64,000 nt of DNA from Proteromonas lacertae (lineage: Eukaryota > Sar > Bigyra > Opalinata > Proteromonadidae), in NCBI GenBank assembly GCA_002245135.1, contig NGBS01001164.1, forward strand, positions 186,001-250,000, given 5' to 3'. Position 1 is the first letter of the stretch, and every line of letters starts with the position of its first letter. The translations under genes were made by a program, and so were the position numbers. Below the pieces are notes generated by a model that saw only the letters and a program-made list of their open reading frames with translations, did not search any database and was not told the origin of the DNA. Shown here one piece after another: positions 33,099 to 46,844 of the stretch.

Positions 33099-36000
33099 AT
33101 GTTTTTAAAAATTGATAAAGTAATCGAATGTTTGAGACAGAAATATTCAACAAATGTGAATGTATGAATATTAATTGATATATTGATGATAGGAATGTTT
33201 AATATTGAAAGAGAATGAAAAAGAGTTAAGTGTATTTAAAGAAGCTGAGAATAAATTGTTGAAGATATTGGATGTTGATGGAATTTCAAATAGTAATATA
33301 ATGTCATTAGTAGATAAATACAATTTAATGAGTGAGATTTGTGTCTCAAAGGTATTTGTATGTGAAATGATGTCAATCGGGTATAATGTGATGTTTTTGA
33401 TGAGAAGGTATTATAATATAGATTTAGAAGCGATAATTGAAAGTGGGAGACAATCAATTGTAGAAATTCCAAAATTGTTTCATGAAATATGTGATATTGT
33501 GATGATATTAAATGAATTTGATTTAGTGGTTGATAATTTGAAGAGTTCAAATGTAGTGTGTGAAAATGATGGTGAAATAAATCTATGTGATTTATATTTA
33601 AACAAATTGAGAAAAGATGATTTGAGAGTTTATGATGTATGTTTTAAATCTCCAGAAGAGTTGAATGGGTTAGAGTGTAATGATGGAAGTGTGATTTGGT
33701 CAATTGGATGTATTTTATATGAAATGATTTGTAAGAAATTACCATTCAATGATGATAATAATATATATAAAACTGTAAATAATATCCTGAGATGTAAATA
33801 CAGATTTGATATGAAATGTGATATTTCAATGATAGAAATGATAGAAAGAATGTTGAAATTGAAGGGTGAAGATAGAATAAGTTTAAAAGAGTTGAGAAAA
33901 GAAATGATAAAAATGAGTGAATTATCAAGAGAAAGTGATAATTATTTGATGATATATAAAGAAAGAAAAGAAATTATTTTCAAAATTGATTATGAAACTT
34001 ATAAACTACCAATAGTTTTTCCATATCAATGTATTAGAAAAAGTTCTCATTCGTGTGGTATATATAATAATAATATAATTTTTCTAATTGATATTATTGA
34101 ATAGAAATATTAAATTATCTTTTACATACATGTACTAATATAAAAAATGAAGGAATGTTATTATTGTTGATGATGCTGAAAATTCATAATTGGGATACAT
34201 TTGAGCATAAATGTAAAAATGGCAAAGTATATTACTTAAACAACATGATGAGTAATATTGATGTTGAATATATGAATGATGGAATAAATATATATATTAA
34301 ATCACTTTATCTATGTTTATGTGAAAAAGGAATAATGTTATTTTTCAAAATATTAAAAGAATACAATCCAAGAATGCTTAAATTCCGTATAATTTATCAT
34401 TTAATTCATTTAGAGAATGTAAATATTCCAGTTGAACAACAGTCATTATTTGGATTATTATTTTCTAAACTATCAAATCTTCAGAAATTAAAATTTGATG
34501 AATGTAATCTTACTTCTTATTTCTTTGAAACCTTTATGAAATCAATTCCATTTATGAATCTAAATCTATTATATTTTGATATTTGTATTGTTATTCAAAT
34601 ATTATATTATTTTGAAATAGCTAATCTGATTGGTTCAACAGCATTCAAACTATTACTTCCATATTTGCATTTATTAATCTTATTTAACAAAAAATTACTT
34701 ATTTCAAAAATGAATTTAGATGATGAATCAATGATATTATTATCAAAAGAATTACATAAATATCCAAATCTAGAAGTAATAGATATTAGAAGAAACAAAA
34801 ATATTCATTCAGTCGGATTAAAAGCATTATTCTCCAAATTTCCTATTTCAAATATTAGGTTTGATTTTAATGGAAGTAAAGAATTGATGATTGATAAAGA
34901 CATTCCGGAATTCATTGAATATAATTATGATTGGAGAAATGGTATAAATTTGAGCAAATTAGAAATTGATGATGATTTTGTGAAATCATTCATTTCTTTA
35001 AGATCAAATGAATTGAAAGAAATTAGAAAATTAGATTTGAATTGTATAATATGATATATTTCAATTGTTTAGCTAATAAACTAACATACAAAAGTGTAGA
35101 ATTAATAATTGACAATTTATCTTCATGTGAGAATCTTATGCATATTGAGTTATATGGAAATGAGATAGGAGATGAAGGAATGAAAATATTATCACCTCAT
35201 TTACATTTATTAAGCAGTGCTGATAGCCTACATTGTTCAAAAATGGGATTATCTTCAGTAGGATTAAAATATTTAATTGATGGTTTAAAGAATATAAACA
35301 AAAAAATAAAACTAAACATAAGTTACAATAATATAGATTCATTTGGAATAGAATATTTGATAAATTATGTAAAAGAGAATGATAAAATCACAATACTTTC
35401 AATTTATAGTATATTTAATATTGATTATTAATATATATCATAGATAATCCAATTTGTAATAATGGATTTAAATTTATATTTAACATTATAGAAATATTAA
35501 TGAGTGATGATGGAAAAATGAATTTGAGTAATATTTCAATTGATGATGAGTGTGTAATGTTATTAACAAAGATAATAAATTCAATTAAAAATTGTAAAAT
35601 AATAAATCTAAAAGGAAATAATATCAATATGAATGGATTAAAAGCAATTTGTTCAAAATTATTGAAAAAAGAAGAATATCCATTTATAGAAATGAAATGT
35701 TCATCATGGACAAAAAAAGAATTGAAATATTATTTGAATTATTGTGTTAAAAAGAAAAATGTTGATAAAAGATATGATTTTTCAAGTATAATATAATAAT
35801 GATAAAATAAAATAGATATGAATTTGAATGATTCTCATATATCATTAATTAAACATATTGATTATAAAATACTTGATTTATCCAACAACAAAATTACTTC
35901 AAAAGGATTCAAAGAATTAATGTATTACAAACCAACAGGTTGGTTGTTATTTCCAGATCTGTTAAGAATATTTGGTAATAAAATTGGAGATGAAGGAATA

Positions 36001-36442
36001 GAAATTATAAGTAGTTATTTAAGATTGTTTAGAGAATTTGTTAAATCAGATTGGAAAAATAGATACTCATTAAATCTATCAAGTATTTATTTACTTTATA
36101 ATTTTATAATGAATAGATATAGGAATGAGTGAAAGAGGATTGAAAATATTAATCGAAAATTTAAAAGAAAGATTAAAAGACCCAGAATATAAAGAAGAAG
36201 TATTTTGTGAAATTAATCTTTCAGGAAATGAATTAGATGAAAGAGGTTTAATATTAATGAAAGAAAATCATCATGTTTTATTTAGAGTAGATATATTATC
36301 AATAACATTGAAAGAGAATATAAACAAATCAGAATTGAAATCATTTATAAAGGCATTTTCTTCAATTAAAACAATAAAGTTAAATGGAATATCTGAAGAA
36401 GAAAAAAAAGAATTATCTAAAGAATTCTCATACATTCAATAA
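33099..36442 (+). CDS. Pseudokinase-LRR family protein (copy B, intact)
   Basis: About eight exons encode roughly 1030 residues, starting MFLKIDKVIECLRQK. Introns include 33162-33192, 34058-34104 and 34585-34620. Residues about 40-270 form a protein-kinase-like domain with no glycine loop or VAIK lysine. HRDLKPxN is replaced by VDNLKSSN (catalytic Asp to Asn), DFG by CDLYL, and APE by SPEEL; DVWSxG is retained as VIWSIGCILYEM. It should therefore be a pseudokinase. The C-terminal 700 residues are ribonuclease-inhibitor-type leucine-rich repeats (for example IELYGNEIGDEGMKILSPHL, INLKGNNINMNGLKAI, INLSGNELDERGLILM) and end SIKTIKLNGISEEEKKELSK. Copies A and C share the layout. The LRR suggests ligand or partner binding. 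Its downstream neighbour is the Hsp110-Tudor gene, 233 bp away. No family name is known to me. Confidence 0.78.
33688..33765 (+). repeat. 78-bp block identical to 59419-59496 (pseudokinase copies B and C)
   Basis: The block coding SVIWSIGCILYEMICKKLPF and the following residues is identical base for base in copies B and C. The flanking sequence differs clearly, including at silent sites. This looks like gene conversion or strong local constraint. Confidence 0.8.
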
Positions 36443-36633
36443 ATAACCATATATTCACAATTAATATTACTATATTTCCATCCCTTTGTTAATTTGTTTT
36501 CTTATTGAGCAGCTGTATATAGTACCTTCATGTAACCATTACTATGCTACTATTTTATACATATATTTAATGAAAACAACTATTTACTTCTTATTTCGTT
36601 CTATTTCTTACTTCATTCATATTTATTTTGCAA

Positions 36634-36654
36634 AAGCTTGAAGCTTGAAGCTTG
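36634..36654 (+). promoter_or_regulatory. Three tandem AAGCTTG units before the Hsp110-Tudor gene
   Basis: AAGCTTG occurs three times at 7-bp spacing (36634, 36641, 36648), ending 21 bp before the ATG at 36676. A single copy of the same core precedes other genes here, so this may be an amplified promoter or start-site element. Confidence 0.45.
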
Positions 36655-36675
36655 AATCAACGTATTAAAAAAAGT

Positions 36676-39600
36676 ATGGATGAGAGTGGTGAAGTGACAA
36701 AGAAGACATATGGTACAGATATTGGAAGCTGTAATATTGTTGTTTCTTCGACTGATTCAAATTCAATATCTCAAGTAGTTGATAATGAATTTGGCTCAAA
36801 GAAGACACCGTATAGTTATATATTTATGTTTATTTAGTGTATTTGTGTGTCTTAAAGGGTTGCAGAGATATATTGGTAACAGTGCTGTTCAAATGGTATA
36901 AGAAATAGTATTATTATTAATATTAGAGTGCAATTAACTACTTAACAACAGCTGATTCAGCACAGGATATATTTTTCTTTGATAATTATCATTTCATAAA
37001 ATCTTATAATTCAGAAGTAAAAGCAGAGAATATAATCAAATATCATTTTCCATATCCTCTATTTTATGAAAATGATAAATTTTATTTCAAATTTAAAGAT
37101 GTATTAGGATTTAAAGAACTAAAATTAACTTCTGATCATTTAATGATGATGTATATAAACAAACTTAGAGAATTAATCGAATTAAATAAACCAATAGAAG
37201 GTATGGTAGACTGCTTAACCACTGTACCATCATATTATTCCTCTACATTGTATAAAAACAAAATAAAAGAATTATATAAAATAATGAATTTCAATTGTTT
37301 AGATATAATACCAAATTATGAAGCAATAGCATTATCATATGCTTATGAAAATAGTGGTAAATTAAATAGTGATAATCAATATCTTATTATTGTAGATATG
37401 GGTTATATATCCACATCTTCAACTGTTGTACAGTTTAATAATGTATTTCATATAAAATATTTTTATTTATAATAGGAAGAATGCGTTATATTAAGTAATA
37501 GTTATGATAGTATGTTAGGTGGAAGATTAATAGATGAAATGTTATTTAATTATATAAACAATGAGATTAAAAAGGAGTATAATGTTGATATAAAAGACAG
37601 ACCAAAGAAGTATATAAAAGTAATGAAGACATTAATTTCAACCAAAGAAAAACTAAGTGCAGAAGGTGCTGATGAAGTAGCATATACATTAGATGGAATA
37701 TTAGAAGATGATGAAGATTATGAAAGTAGTCTGACCTTAGAAAACTTGAAGGAGTTTATATTTGACTTACAGTTGGAAGGTTTTAATAGTCATAATAATA
37801 TTGAGATTAAAGAAGAAGAAGAAGAAGATAATAATAATAATAATAAGATAAAAGCCAATACAATAGGAGGTAAACTAATAAGAATAATCAAAGATAGTGT
37901 GAAAAAGAGTGGTTTAGAAGAAAAAGAACAAGAAGAGTTAAAGAAAATTGATTTAATTCCAGTTGGTGGATCATTAAGAATACAATATTTCAAAGATATA
38001 ATGAGAAATTATATAAGAAAATTAACTGGAGATGATAATAAAGAATTAAACCATACATTGAATATGGATGAAAGTGAAAGTAGAGGTTGTTGTTATAAAT
38101 GGTTAATGAATGAAAAGAAATGGAAATATAATATGAAAAGTAATATAGAGATATCTGATGATGAATATGATAATGAAAAGTATGTTGCTGAACTACAAGA
38201 GATTAAAAATACTGAAATGGAAATATCCAATAAACATAAGAATATGAATCAGAAATTAAGTAGTAAAAACGATTATGAAAGTGAGTTATATAACTATCGA
38301 AGATTATTATCAAATTATGAAAAAGAAAGAGATTATAATGAACTTAATAGTTTTATTGATAGTGAATTAGAATGGATAAAGGAAGTAGATACAATCGGTT
38401 TAACAGTTGAAGAAATTAAAAAAAGAAGCGATGATACAAAGGAGAGATTATATATGCTATTAAATTATGAAAAAGAGAAACAGAAAGTGATTGAAGAGTA
38501 TAAGAATCAAATAGAATCTTATAAGAAGTACAAAGTAATACTAGAGAAAGATGATAACATTCCTGACAGAGATAAAATGTTAGAAAATATCAATAATTTA
38601 GAAGATGAAAATAATAGTAACTTAATAGATTTATCAATTAATGAAATAAGTGAGATGAAAGATAATAACCATGTTTTATTTGAAAGTTTAGATAACTATA
38701 TAATTGATAGAAATAATAAAAGAAATGGTTTAAGATCATTAATGAGTGAATATCATGATATATTTATGGATGTTTATAAAGTGAATAAAGAGATAGAAAA
38801 TCAAGAACAAATCACTGAATTGTATGAGAAAGAAGATGAGATTAAAAATAATGATTTATTAACAATGAAGGAGATTAATGAATATTTTGAATTGATTGAA
38901 AATGGAATGAAGAATATAATCGAACATTATAAATCAACTGTGTATAAGTCAATCAATGATTATAGAGATGATGTTGATCAATTAAATAATAAAGGTCATA
39001 TGAGTAATAGAGTAATTATGGTAATAGGAAATGCTACAAATCCATTGGTTGAAGAGATTGAGAATGAAACGGATATATTGAAGATACAATTGGTTAAGAA
39101 GAAAGTTGATAAGATTAGAGAAGATTTTAAAGTATAATTATAATAATAATATTCATTTATCTATTTATTTATTTAAAATAGGAAATTATTAAGAAACAAG
39201 ATGAATTAGTTGAAGAAGTTGATAAATATGATGAAATAGTAAAAAAGATTAGTGATATTAAATTGGATGATAACAATAACACATTAGATGTTGGAAAGTT
39301 CAGAGAATATTCAGAAGAGATTCATAGATATGTAATTGATGATGATGAAAAAGTATTAGAAAGTTTATCTTTACAAGTTCATGAAATATCTATCCATATA
39401 TCAGATTTAGAAGTATCATTTATTTATTTTGTTCTATGTTTTATAGAAATTATTAAACGCATTGAATAGATTAATTGATGTAAAATGTAAACTGTTTTTG
39501 GACATAGTTAAAGTTTCAAGAATACCAACAAGTATTGATCAGGAATGTATTAAAAAGGCAGAAAAAGATATAGAGATGGTAAATGAATTCCTAGCAGGAA

Positions 39601-42600
39601 ATGATGAATTAATTACAATACCAAGTTCTTATGATGGTTATATATCTCAATTAGAAGAGCAATCAAGACTGATTGATAAAGAATTAGACTCATATAGAAA
39701 GAATAGAATAGAAAAAGAAAAAGAAATAGCAAAGTTATTACAGTTATATAGAAGTATATTAATTAGAATATCGAAATATGAAAGTTCTCTTGGAGATATA
39801 ACTGATGAAGTGAATAAATTCATTGATGACAATGAAGCAACTGAAATTGAACTGCAAGAATATGATGAAGAAATTGAATATGTAAATAAAGAGATTGATA
39901 TGTTGAAAGAAAAATGTGTAAAGAATATTGCTAAAACAATTAATCCAGAAATATTAGATACTATGTATTTTATATATATATATTATATATATTCATTTAA
40001 TAGTGGTAAAATCAAATCATTTCTATTGGATAATCCGCATTTTAAAGATCAATTATCAGAGTATATTATAATACAAGAAAAATGGATCAAAGACAATAAA
40101 TTAGATTATACAAAAGTGGATGATTTCCATGAAAAAGAAGTTGAATTGAAGGAATATTATGCTAAAACTATTGTATTTTTATATTATTATTATTATATAA
40201 TATATGAATAGGAAAGCTGTCAACAATTCCATATTGGTGATGATGTAATTATCAAAATAAGTAAACAAGGAGTTGTAGAAAATATTAATAGAGATGGAAC
40301 ATATTTAATATCATTTGATGATGGTGAATATGGTGTAAATATTCCAAAGAGTTACATTCAAAATAACAACAAAATAAGAAATGAGAAATTCTTTACAACA
40401 AAGATAGCATTTAATGCAAAGTACAAATTAGGTGATAAAATCAATGTAAATAGTGAAATACAGAAGAAAATGATTAAAGATGCAAAATTATTAGGTGTTT
40501 ATCCATCAGAAGATTCAATGACAATTAGAAATAAAACAATACCAATAGATATAAGTAAAGATGAAAGTCTTCAAGCAGATGGTATTTCATCATATAGGAA
40601 TAGAGGTATTAAAACATCATCACCTGTTTCTATCCAATCATCAAGAGATACTGTGGTTGGATTATATAATTTATCATTAGTAACTGAACCAGAAATGATT
40701 GATGAATTATGTACAAAATTAGAGAAGGATGATGCAATTAATAATGAGTTATATAATGTAAGTGTAACTAATGATACTTGTGATGTAATGTATTGGTATA
40801 AAGATCAATGTTATATTGAGAGAAATTTGAAGTGTAAGAATTTAGAAGAAATCTTGTCAAAGAAAAGAGATGATAAGAAGAAGAAAGATAAAGATTATGT
40901 ATTTCAAATCGGTGAAAGTGTTATATTTGAAAAGAAAAAGAAGGTTGAAAGAGGTGTTATAGTTGATATTATAATAAAGAAGAATGATATTAAATATCAT
41001 GTAGAAACAGAAGAATCAGATTATCCATCATTATCAGGAAAAGAAATATCATCTCAAGAGTTTGAAACTGACCCAATATTTCATATTGGTGATTTAGTTA
41101 TAGTTAATAATTTCGGTTATAGAGGTAAAATAAAATCATTCAATTTAAGAAGAAGTGATTATGATGTAGAAATGGCTGATGGAAGTGTTAAAACTCAAGT
41201 TAAATCGACAATATTAGACAATGTTCCTGATGAAGATAATAATATGTTTATCAAATTACCTGTTGATGATATGTACAGAGTTGGTGAAATAGTTGAAGCT
41301 AATATATATTGTGAGAATAAGAATCAATATAAACCGTGTAAAATAGACTGTATATATGACAATCAAACATATGACATTGTATATCATCCCAAAGGTAATA
41401 GTACATTAACTGCTTATCACTTGACAAGAGATAAAATAAGAAAATATGAAGAAGAAAAGTATTATTCAATTGGTGATGATGTAGCATTTAGAGCGAATGG
41501 AAGTTTTGAATATGTAGAAGGAAAAGTTGTTGGTTATAACCCAAATGGAGAATATAATATTATGTATGGAAAATACTATGAAGAGAATGTATGTTCTAAG
41601 AGAATTCGTTCAACAGAGAATAATATAATTAATTACGAAGTAGGAGATTCAGCAGTAACTGAATACGTAGCAAAAGATAAGAATGTACATGTTTTATTTT
41701 ATAAGAATGAGAAAGATGGAAAATTGGATTTATTATATGTTGATGGAAAGAAGCAATTACCAAATAAGATTGGTCAAGTAAAAGATACAATATTCTTTGG
41801 TAAAAATAAAAGTAAAACTCATTTTATAAAGATTAGTGATAAGAAATGGATGTGTAGTTATGGAATAATGAACATTAAAACTAAAGAAACCAAATATTAT
41901 GATTTAATAGCAAGAAAGAAAAGTGTAGAAAAAGAAAAAGTTAGACCAGTTACAAATGAATATAAATTATATAAGAACAATGAGACTGTATTATATAAAG
42001 ATCCAAATCATCATCATAAGTGGTATTTAGGAATAATAAATGATAGAAATGTAGAAGATGATGGATATATTATACAACCATTAGATGATGATAATAAATC
42101 CATTGATGAAAAGAAAAAACCAGTAATAGTAAAAAGTAGTAACATTCGAGCATATAATGATTATTATAATCCAAATTATAAGGTTGGTGATAAAGTTCTA
42201 TTCTTTATGAATAATTTAAGAAAAACAAAATTAGGAATGATATATAAAGCCAATTATGAGCAACATAAATATTCACTTGTTACAATTGATAGAGAAAGAT
42301 ATGATAATATAATAGAAAATCATTTGATAAAATATTTAGATAATTCAACATATAAAGTAGGAGATTTAGTAAAAGCAAAGTATCCAAATGGTCATTATTA
42401 CAAAGGAAGAATAAATCGAATAAATGAAAATGGAACAGTGAATATATGGTATGATGATAAGGATTATAGAGAATTAGTATCATTGAATGATATTGAAGGT
42501 ATAAAATTTGAAGATAAATGGAGAGTGAGCGATAGAATGTTGTATTATAATAAAGATGATAATAAATGGTTTTTGTGTGAAATATTGAGATTGCCAAAAT

Positions 42601-43826
42601 CAACAGATAATATAAAGATTGATACATATAGAGTAATTGATATAAAATGTACAAAAGAATATGAAGTGAAAAAGAAAAATTTGAAGAGATATTGTGATAC
42701 AAGTAATGTGAGATATTGTTTAGGTGATAAAATTCACAACACATTGACTAACTCCTATGGAATAATCAATAGAATTAATTGTAATGGATCTTATGATGTG
42801 TTTTATGAGGATAATAATCAATTCGATCAAGGTGTATTATATACCAATTTAAGCCCAACATCAGCGAATGAGTATTTCATAGGTAATTTTATATATTGCA
42901 ATTACAAAGATAAAGGGAAATATTTTAAAGGAATGATAAATAGAATTAATGACAACTTCACATATAATATTTGGTATAAAGATGGTGATTATGAAGAGAA
43001 TGTGAGTATAGATAATTTAAGAACTGTGGATGAGCAAAAATCAATAGATAAGAAGGAAAAGAAGAAGAACAGTGATAGTTCATCTACTAATAGTAACAGC
43101 AATAGCAATAGTGGTAATAATTCTTCTAAAAGTAGTAAAGGGAGAAACAAAGATGAGAATAAAGATGAGAATAAAGAAGATGATGATGATAACAGCAGTA
43201 GTGAAGAAAAAGAAGAAGAAAAAGAGGAAGAAAAAGAAGAAACAATTGATGAAATAGGTAGAGAAGAAAATAAAAATGATAATTATGATGAATCTGATGT
43301 TATTTCACATCATTCTTCAAGATCAAAATCAAGAAGAAGTTCATCTAATTCAAAATCCAAATCTGTTACTAAAGAATCAGATATGAATGAAGAAGATAGA
43401 GAATTGAATGAATCACCAATACCAAAAACTGAATCTCCAAATGAATCAGTGAATGTTGTTTTAGAAGAATCTCCAGAATCTGACATAAATATGAAGAGAA
43501 AGAAAGAAAAAAATGGTGTAGAAATACAGAATATGAATGAAACTGAAGAAGTAGAAAGTGCAAACTTGTTAAATTCAATATCCGTTGATGTAAATGAAGA
43601 AAGTGGTTTATTTGTAATTGATACACCAAACACATCTTCAAAGAATGATACTTTTGATGAGAATAATAGATTGGAATTACCAAAATCTGAATTATCGCAA
43701 GATAATCATAAAGAAGAAGAAAAAAAGGAAAAAGATGATGATGAAAAGAAAAAGGAGGAGAAAGAAGAGGAGGAGGAAGAAGAAAAGTTACAATTTGAAG
43801 AATCTGACTTTACATTTGATATATAA
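36676..43826 (+). CDS. Hsp110-like ATPase domain + coiled coil + multiple Tudor/SH3-like barrels, 2298 aa
   Basis: Eight exons (36676-36809, 36838-36895, 36927-37442, 37476-39131, 39182-39412, 39447-39964, 40004-40172, 40212-43826) join in one frame. Residues 1-440 are an Hsp70-superfamily nucleotide-binding domain: GTDIGSCNIV, LQRYIGNSAVQ, PNYEAIALSYAYE, LIIVDMGYISTSS, MLGGRLIDEM and LIPVGGSLRIQYF. The VDMG and NYEA forms point to Hsp110/Grp170 and not to a canonical Hsp70, and the phosphate loops are eroded. Residues about 480-1090 are charged coiled coil. From about 1095 to 2050 there are eleven or twelve short beta-rich repeats with a shared start (YKVGDLV, FHIGDLV, YSIGDDV, YRVGEIV, YFIGNFI). 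These continue as YYKGRINRINENGTVNIWYDD-like cores, the pattern of Tudor/SH3-like barrels. The last 250 residues are acidic and Ser-rich. I know of no described protein with this layout. Confidence 0.8.
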
Positions 43827-44011
43827 ATTGTAGATTATAAATATATAATTATAATTATAGTAATATTTCTATAAATTTGTCAGTCTCTTTCAATTTCAAA
43901 CATTCAAATACACTTAATACAATATGTATTAATTATGTATTTATTTGTATTTATTATGTATTTTATTAAAAACAACAAATTATCTATTATAAAACAATAT
44001 TTTATATAATA

Positions 44012-46800
44012 TTAACAGATTAATTGACTGTCAATAAATCTCAAAGTCTCTATTATCGTCTCAGGAGTTGAACCTATAGCATGAGCTAAATCAGTCTGTT
44101 CAGAAAATCGAATATTATTATATCTCCAAATCAAACAACCATCAATTATATTATGTATATTAACCATACAATTTGGATAAATATCTTTCGCATTTCGAAA
44201 TTCTTTTGGATTCACACCTCCATACTGTATCAATGCATTTCTTAATACACCTTGTAGTACATATAATCTTTTATAATAAATTTCATTAATTGGAACTAAA
44301 TATCCAATATTTCCATCCAAACTACCAAATGATAAACAACTGATTATAGAATTATTATTATTATTATTATTATTTGATTGATCAACATCATTTGTTATTA
44401 TTGAATTATTTATATTATTCTCTATCGAATTAGGATTACAGATTAATCTACTCATATTTAATATTCTACTTCCTATATGAATATCACCACATAACTTTAA
44501 TCTCTCTTTACTTTCTATTGGATCATATTGATAATATCGAATATTCTTATCTTTATCACTTATCACTATTCCTAACTGATCTTTGTATACTATTATATTA
44601 CAACTATCAACACTTCTTTCATTATTATCTTTCGATAATAACATCAATAAACAATGTTCTTCTATCCAAACCAAAAACATTACACTTTTTATTACATCTC
44701 CAACTACTATCATATGTTTAACAATTGACATCGATGTAATAAATATTGAACAATCATAATAACATAATAGATCCATTCCTGGCCAATCGTATACTCTTAA
44801 ACTATTACCTAATGCAAGAACAATATGATCTTCAAATGATCCTATTGAAGTGACTGGACTAATATGACTATCACATCTTACACATTTCAATCTATATTCA
44901 CTATCACTTATATCTTTATCATTTTCAAATGATAATAATATAAAGTACAATAATAATTAAAGAAATTATTTATATATTTATAAAAAAAAATAAAGGATAT
45001 TCTTCCTCTTCCTAATCTATCTTCACCTCTCATAAACACATAGCCTGTTCCTAAACCAATATAAACCTTCTCTTCTCTTTTAATATCATCACTATTACCA
45101 TCACCATCATCATCTATTTCCATGTTGTTTTCGTTATTATTATCTTTTAATCCTTCTTTCAAATGTAATACATTTAATGTCAATCCTTCTTCATAATAAT
45201 CTAAAGCATAAGAACCACATATCTCCCAATTATTTCCATTATAAACTCTCAATTCATAATAATCAATATATATTGGAGGTTTATCTTCATCTTTTACTTT
45301 ATAATAATCTGGTTTTTGTGTTGATGGTACTTCTAATCCAGTAGTTATACTATATATTTCACTTGACAATTCTTCAGATAATTCTTTCACCCATTTTATC
45401 TTATTTGACACTAGACATGCATAATATGGAACATTATTATCTATTTCATAATAATAATAATAATAATATATACATTGACCAATATAATCAATAAAATGTA
45501 CAGTTGAATCTAATTCATGTTTATCCACTGTAATGTTACTATTTGGTAGAATGACTAAATCCTCAGAAGGTTCACAGAAATACAAATACTTGTTATATAA
45601 ATACAAATATCCATTACGACATTCGCGAATATTCAATTCAGCAAAGGAAGTAATTGGAGTAGTATTACTTACACTTGACTCAATATTAGCCATTGAAATA
45701 ACATGAATTGTATCTCTAGTACATAATACAAAACAGGGATTAGGTGTATTAACATAAACACCTTCTCTGTTGAATATATTACTAAATGGAAATATTACTT
45801 TGTTATTATATTCAGGTTGGATAATTTTTTCAACTTGTGATGAAAATCTTGTGACAATATTCACTGGAACTCTGATGAATGTCTTTGGATAGTGAGGATG
45901 TTGAGTATAAACTAATAAATCACCAATTCTATTAACGCCAATAATTGCTAATCTACTCGAACATTCATCTTTCAATATACCACAGTATATATCTCTTATT
46001 TGAAACATTAATGTTGGCTTGACTTGATTTGTACCTCCATTAAAAGCTAAGATTTCTGGACGATCATAAAAATTGACATTTGTAAAGACTAATTCATGAC
46101 TTGGTATTTCATATATCTATATAATATAGAATATTTTATATACTTCAATTGATCCTGTATCTCTACACAATATACAATATATTCCAATTGAACTGGTTTC
46201 TTTTTCAATAAATATCTTCTTATCTTCTTCTATTTGAACTTGTCTTTTTGGTTTAACTCCAATTGATTCTATTGAATTATTGTCACAATATAAATATTCA
46301 TCAATATCAATAGAGGAAGAGGATGTATCTATACTTAGTGGAATTGAATCACCAGGTTTAGTTTCTATATTTATATATTTATAATGATTATATATATAAA
46401 TATATACGTTGTGGAGCTGTTCCTATTGATTCATAAGGATCTGATATGTTATCTTTTCTAGTTTTATATGGTGTAGTTGGTATTCCCATACTTGGAGTAT
46501 TTGGATAGAATGATCTACTGCTGTTAAAAACACCTTCATCATCTATCATTATTCTAATACATGTTATTAAACCACCCTATACATTAATATATAAATATAT
46601 ACTGGTATTTTCCATTCTTGAACTTTTAATGGATATTTCTCATTATTGGAAGTTTTGATTTCTCTTACACTATTATCACTTAATAATATAATTATCATAT
46701 TCTCTAATATTTGACTGAATTTGATGGTTGTACCAGGAGTAGCTCCTAAACCATTATTAGCTATTGAGTCAATCATTACTATTAACTGCTTTAATTCATC

Positions 46801-46844
<44 letters not shown>

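Noticed and set aside
43310-43683. Minus-strand open frames opposite the Hsp110-Tudor tail
   Set aside because: They mirror the low-complexity acidic tail and show no motif or promoter.
46801-46843. Array-like TAA repeat
   Set aside because: It is a simple microsatellite inside one intron with no spacer structure, so not a CRISPR or satellite array.
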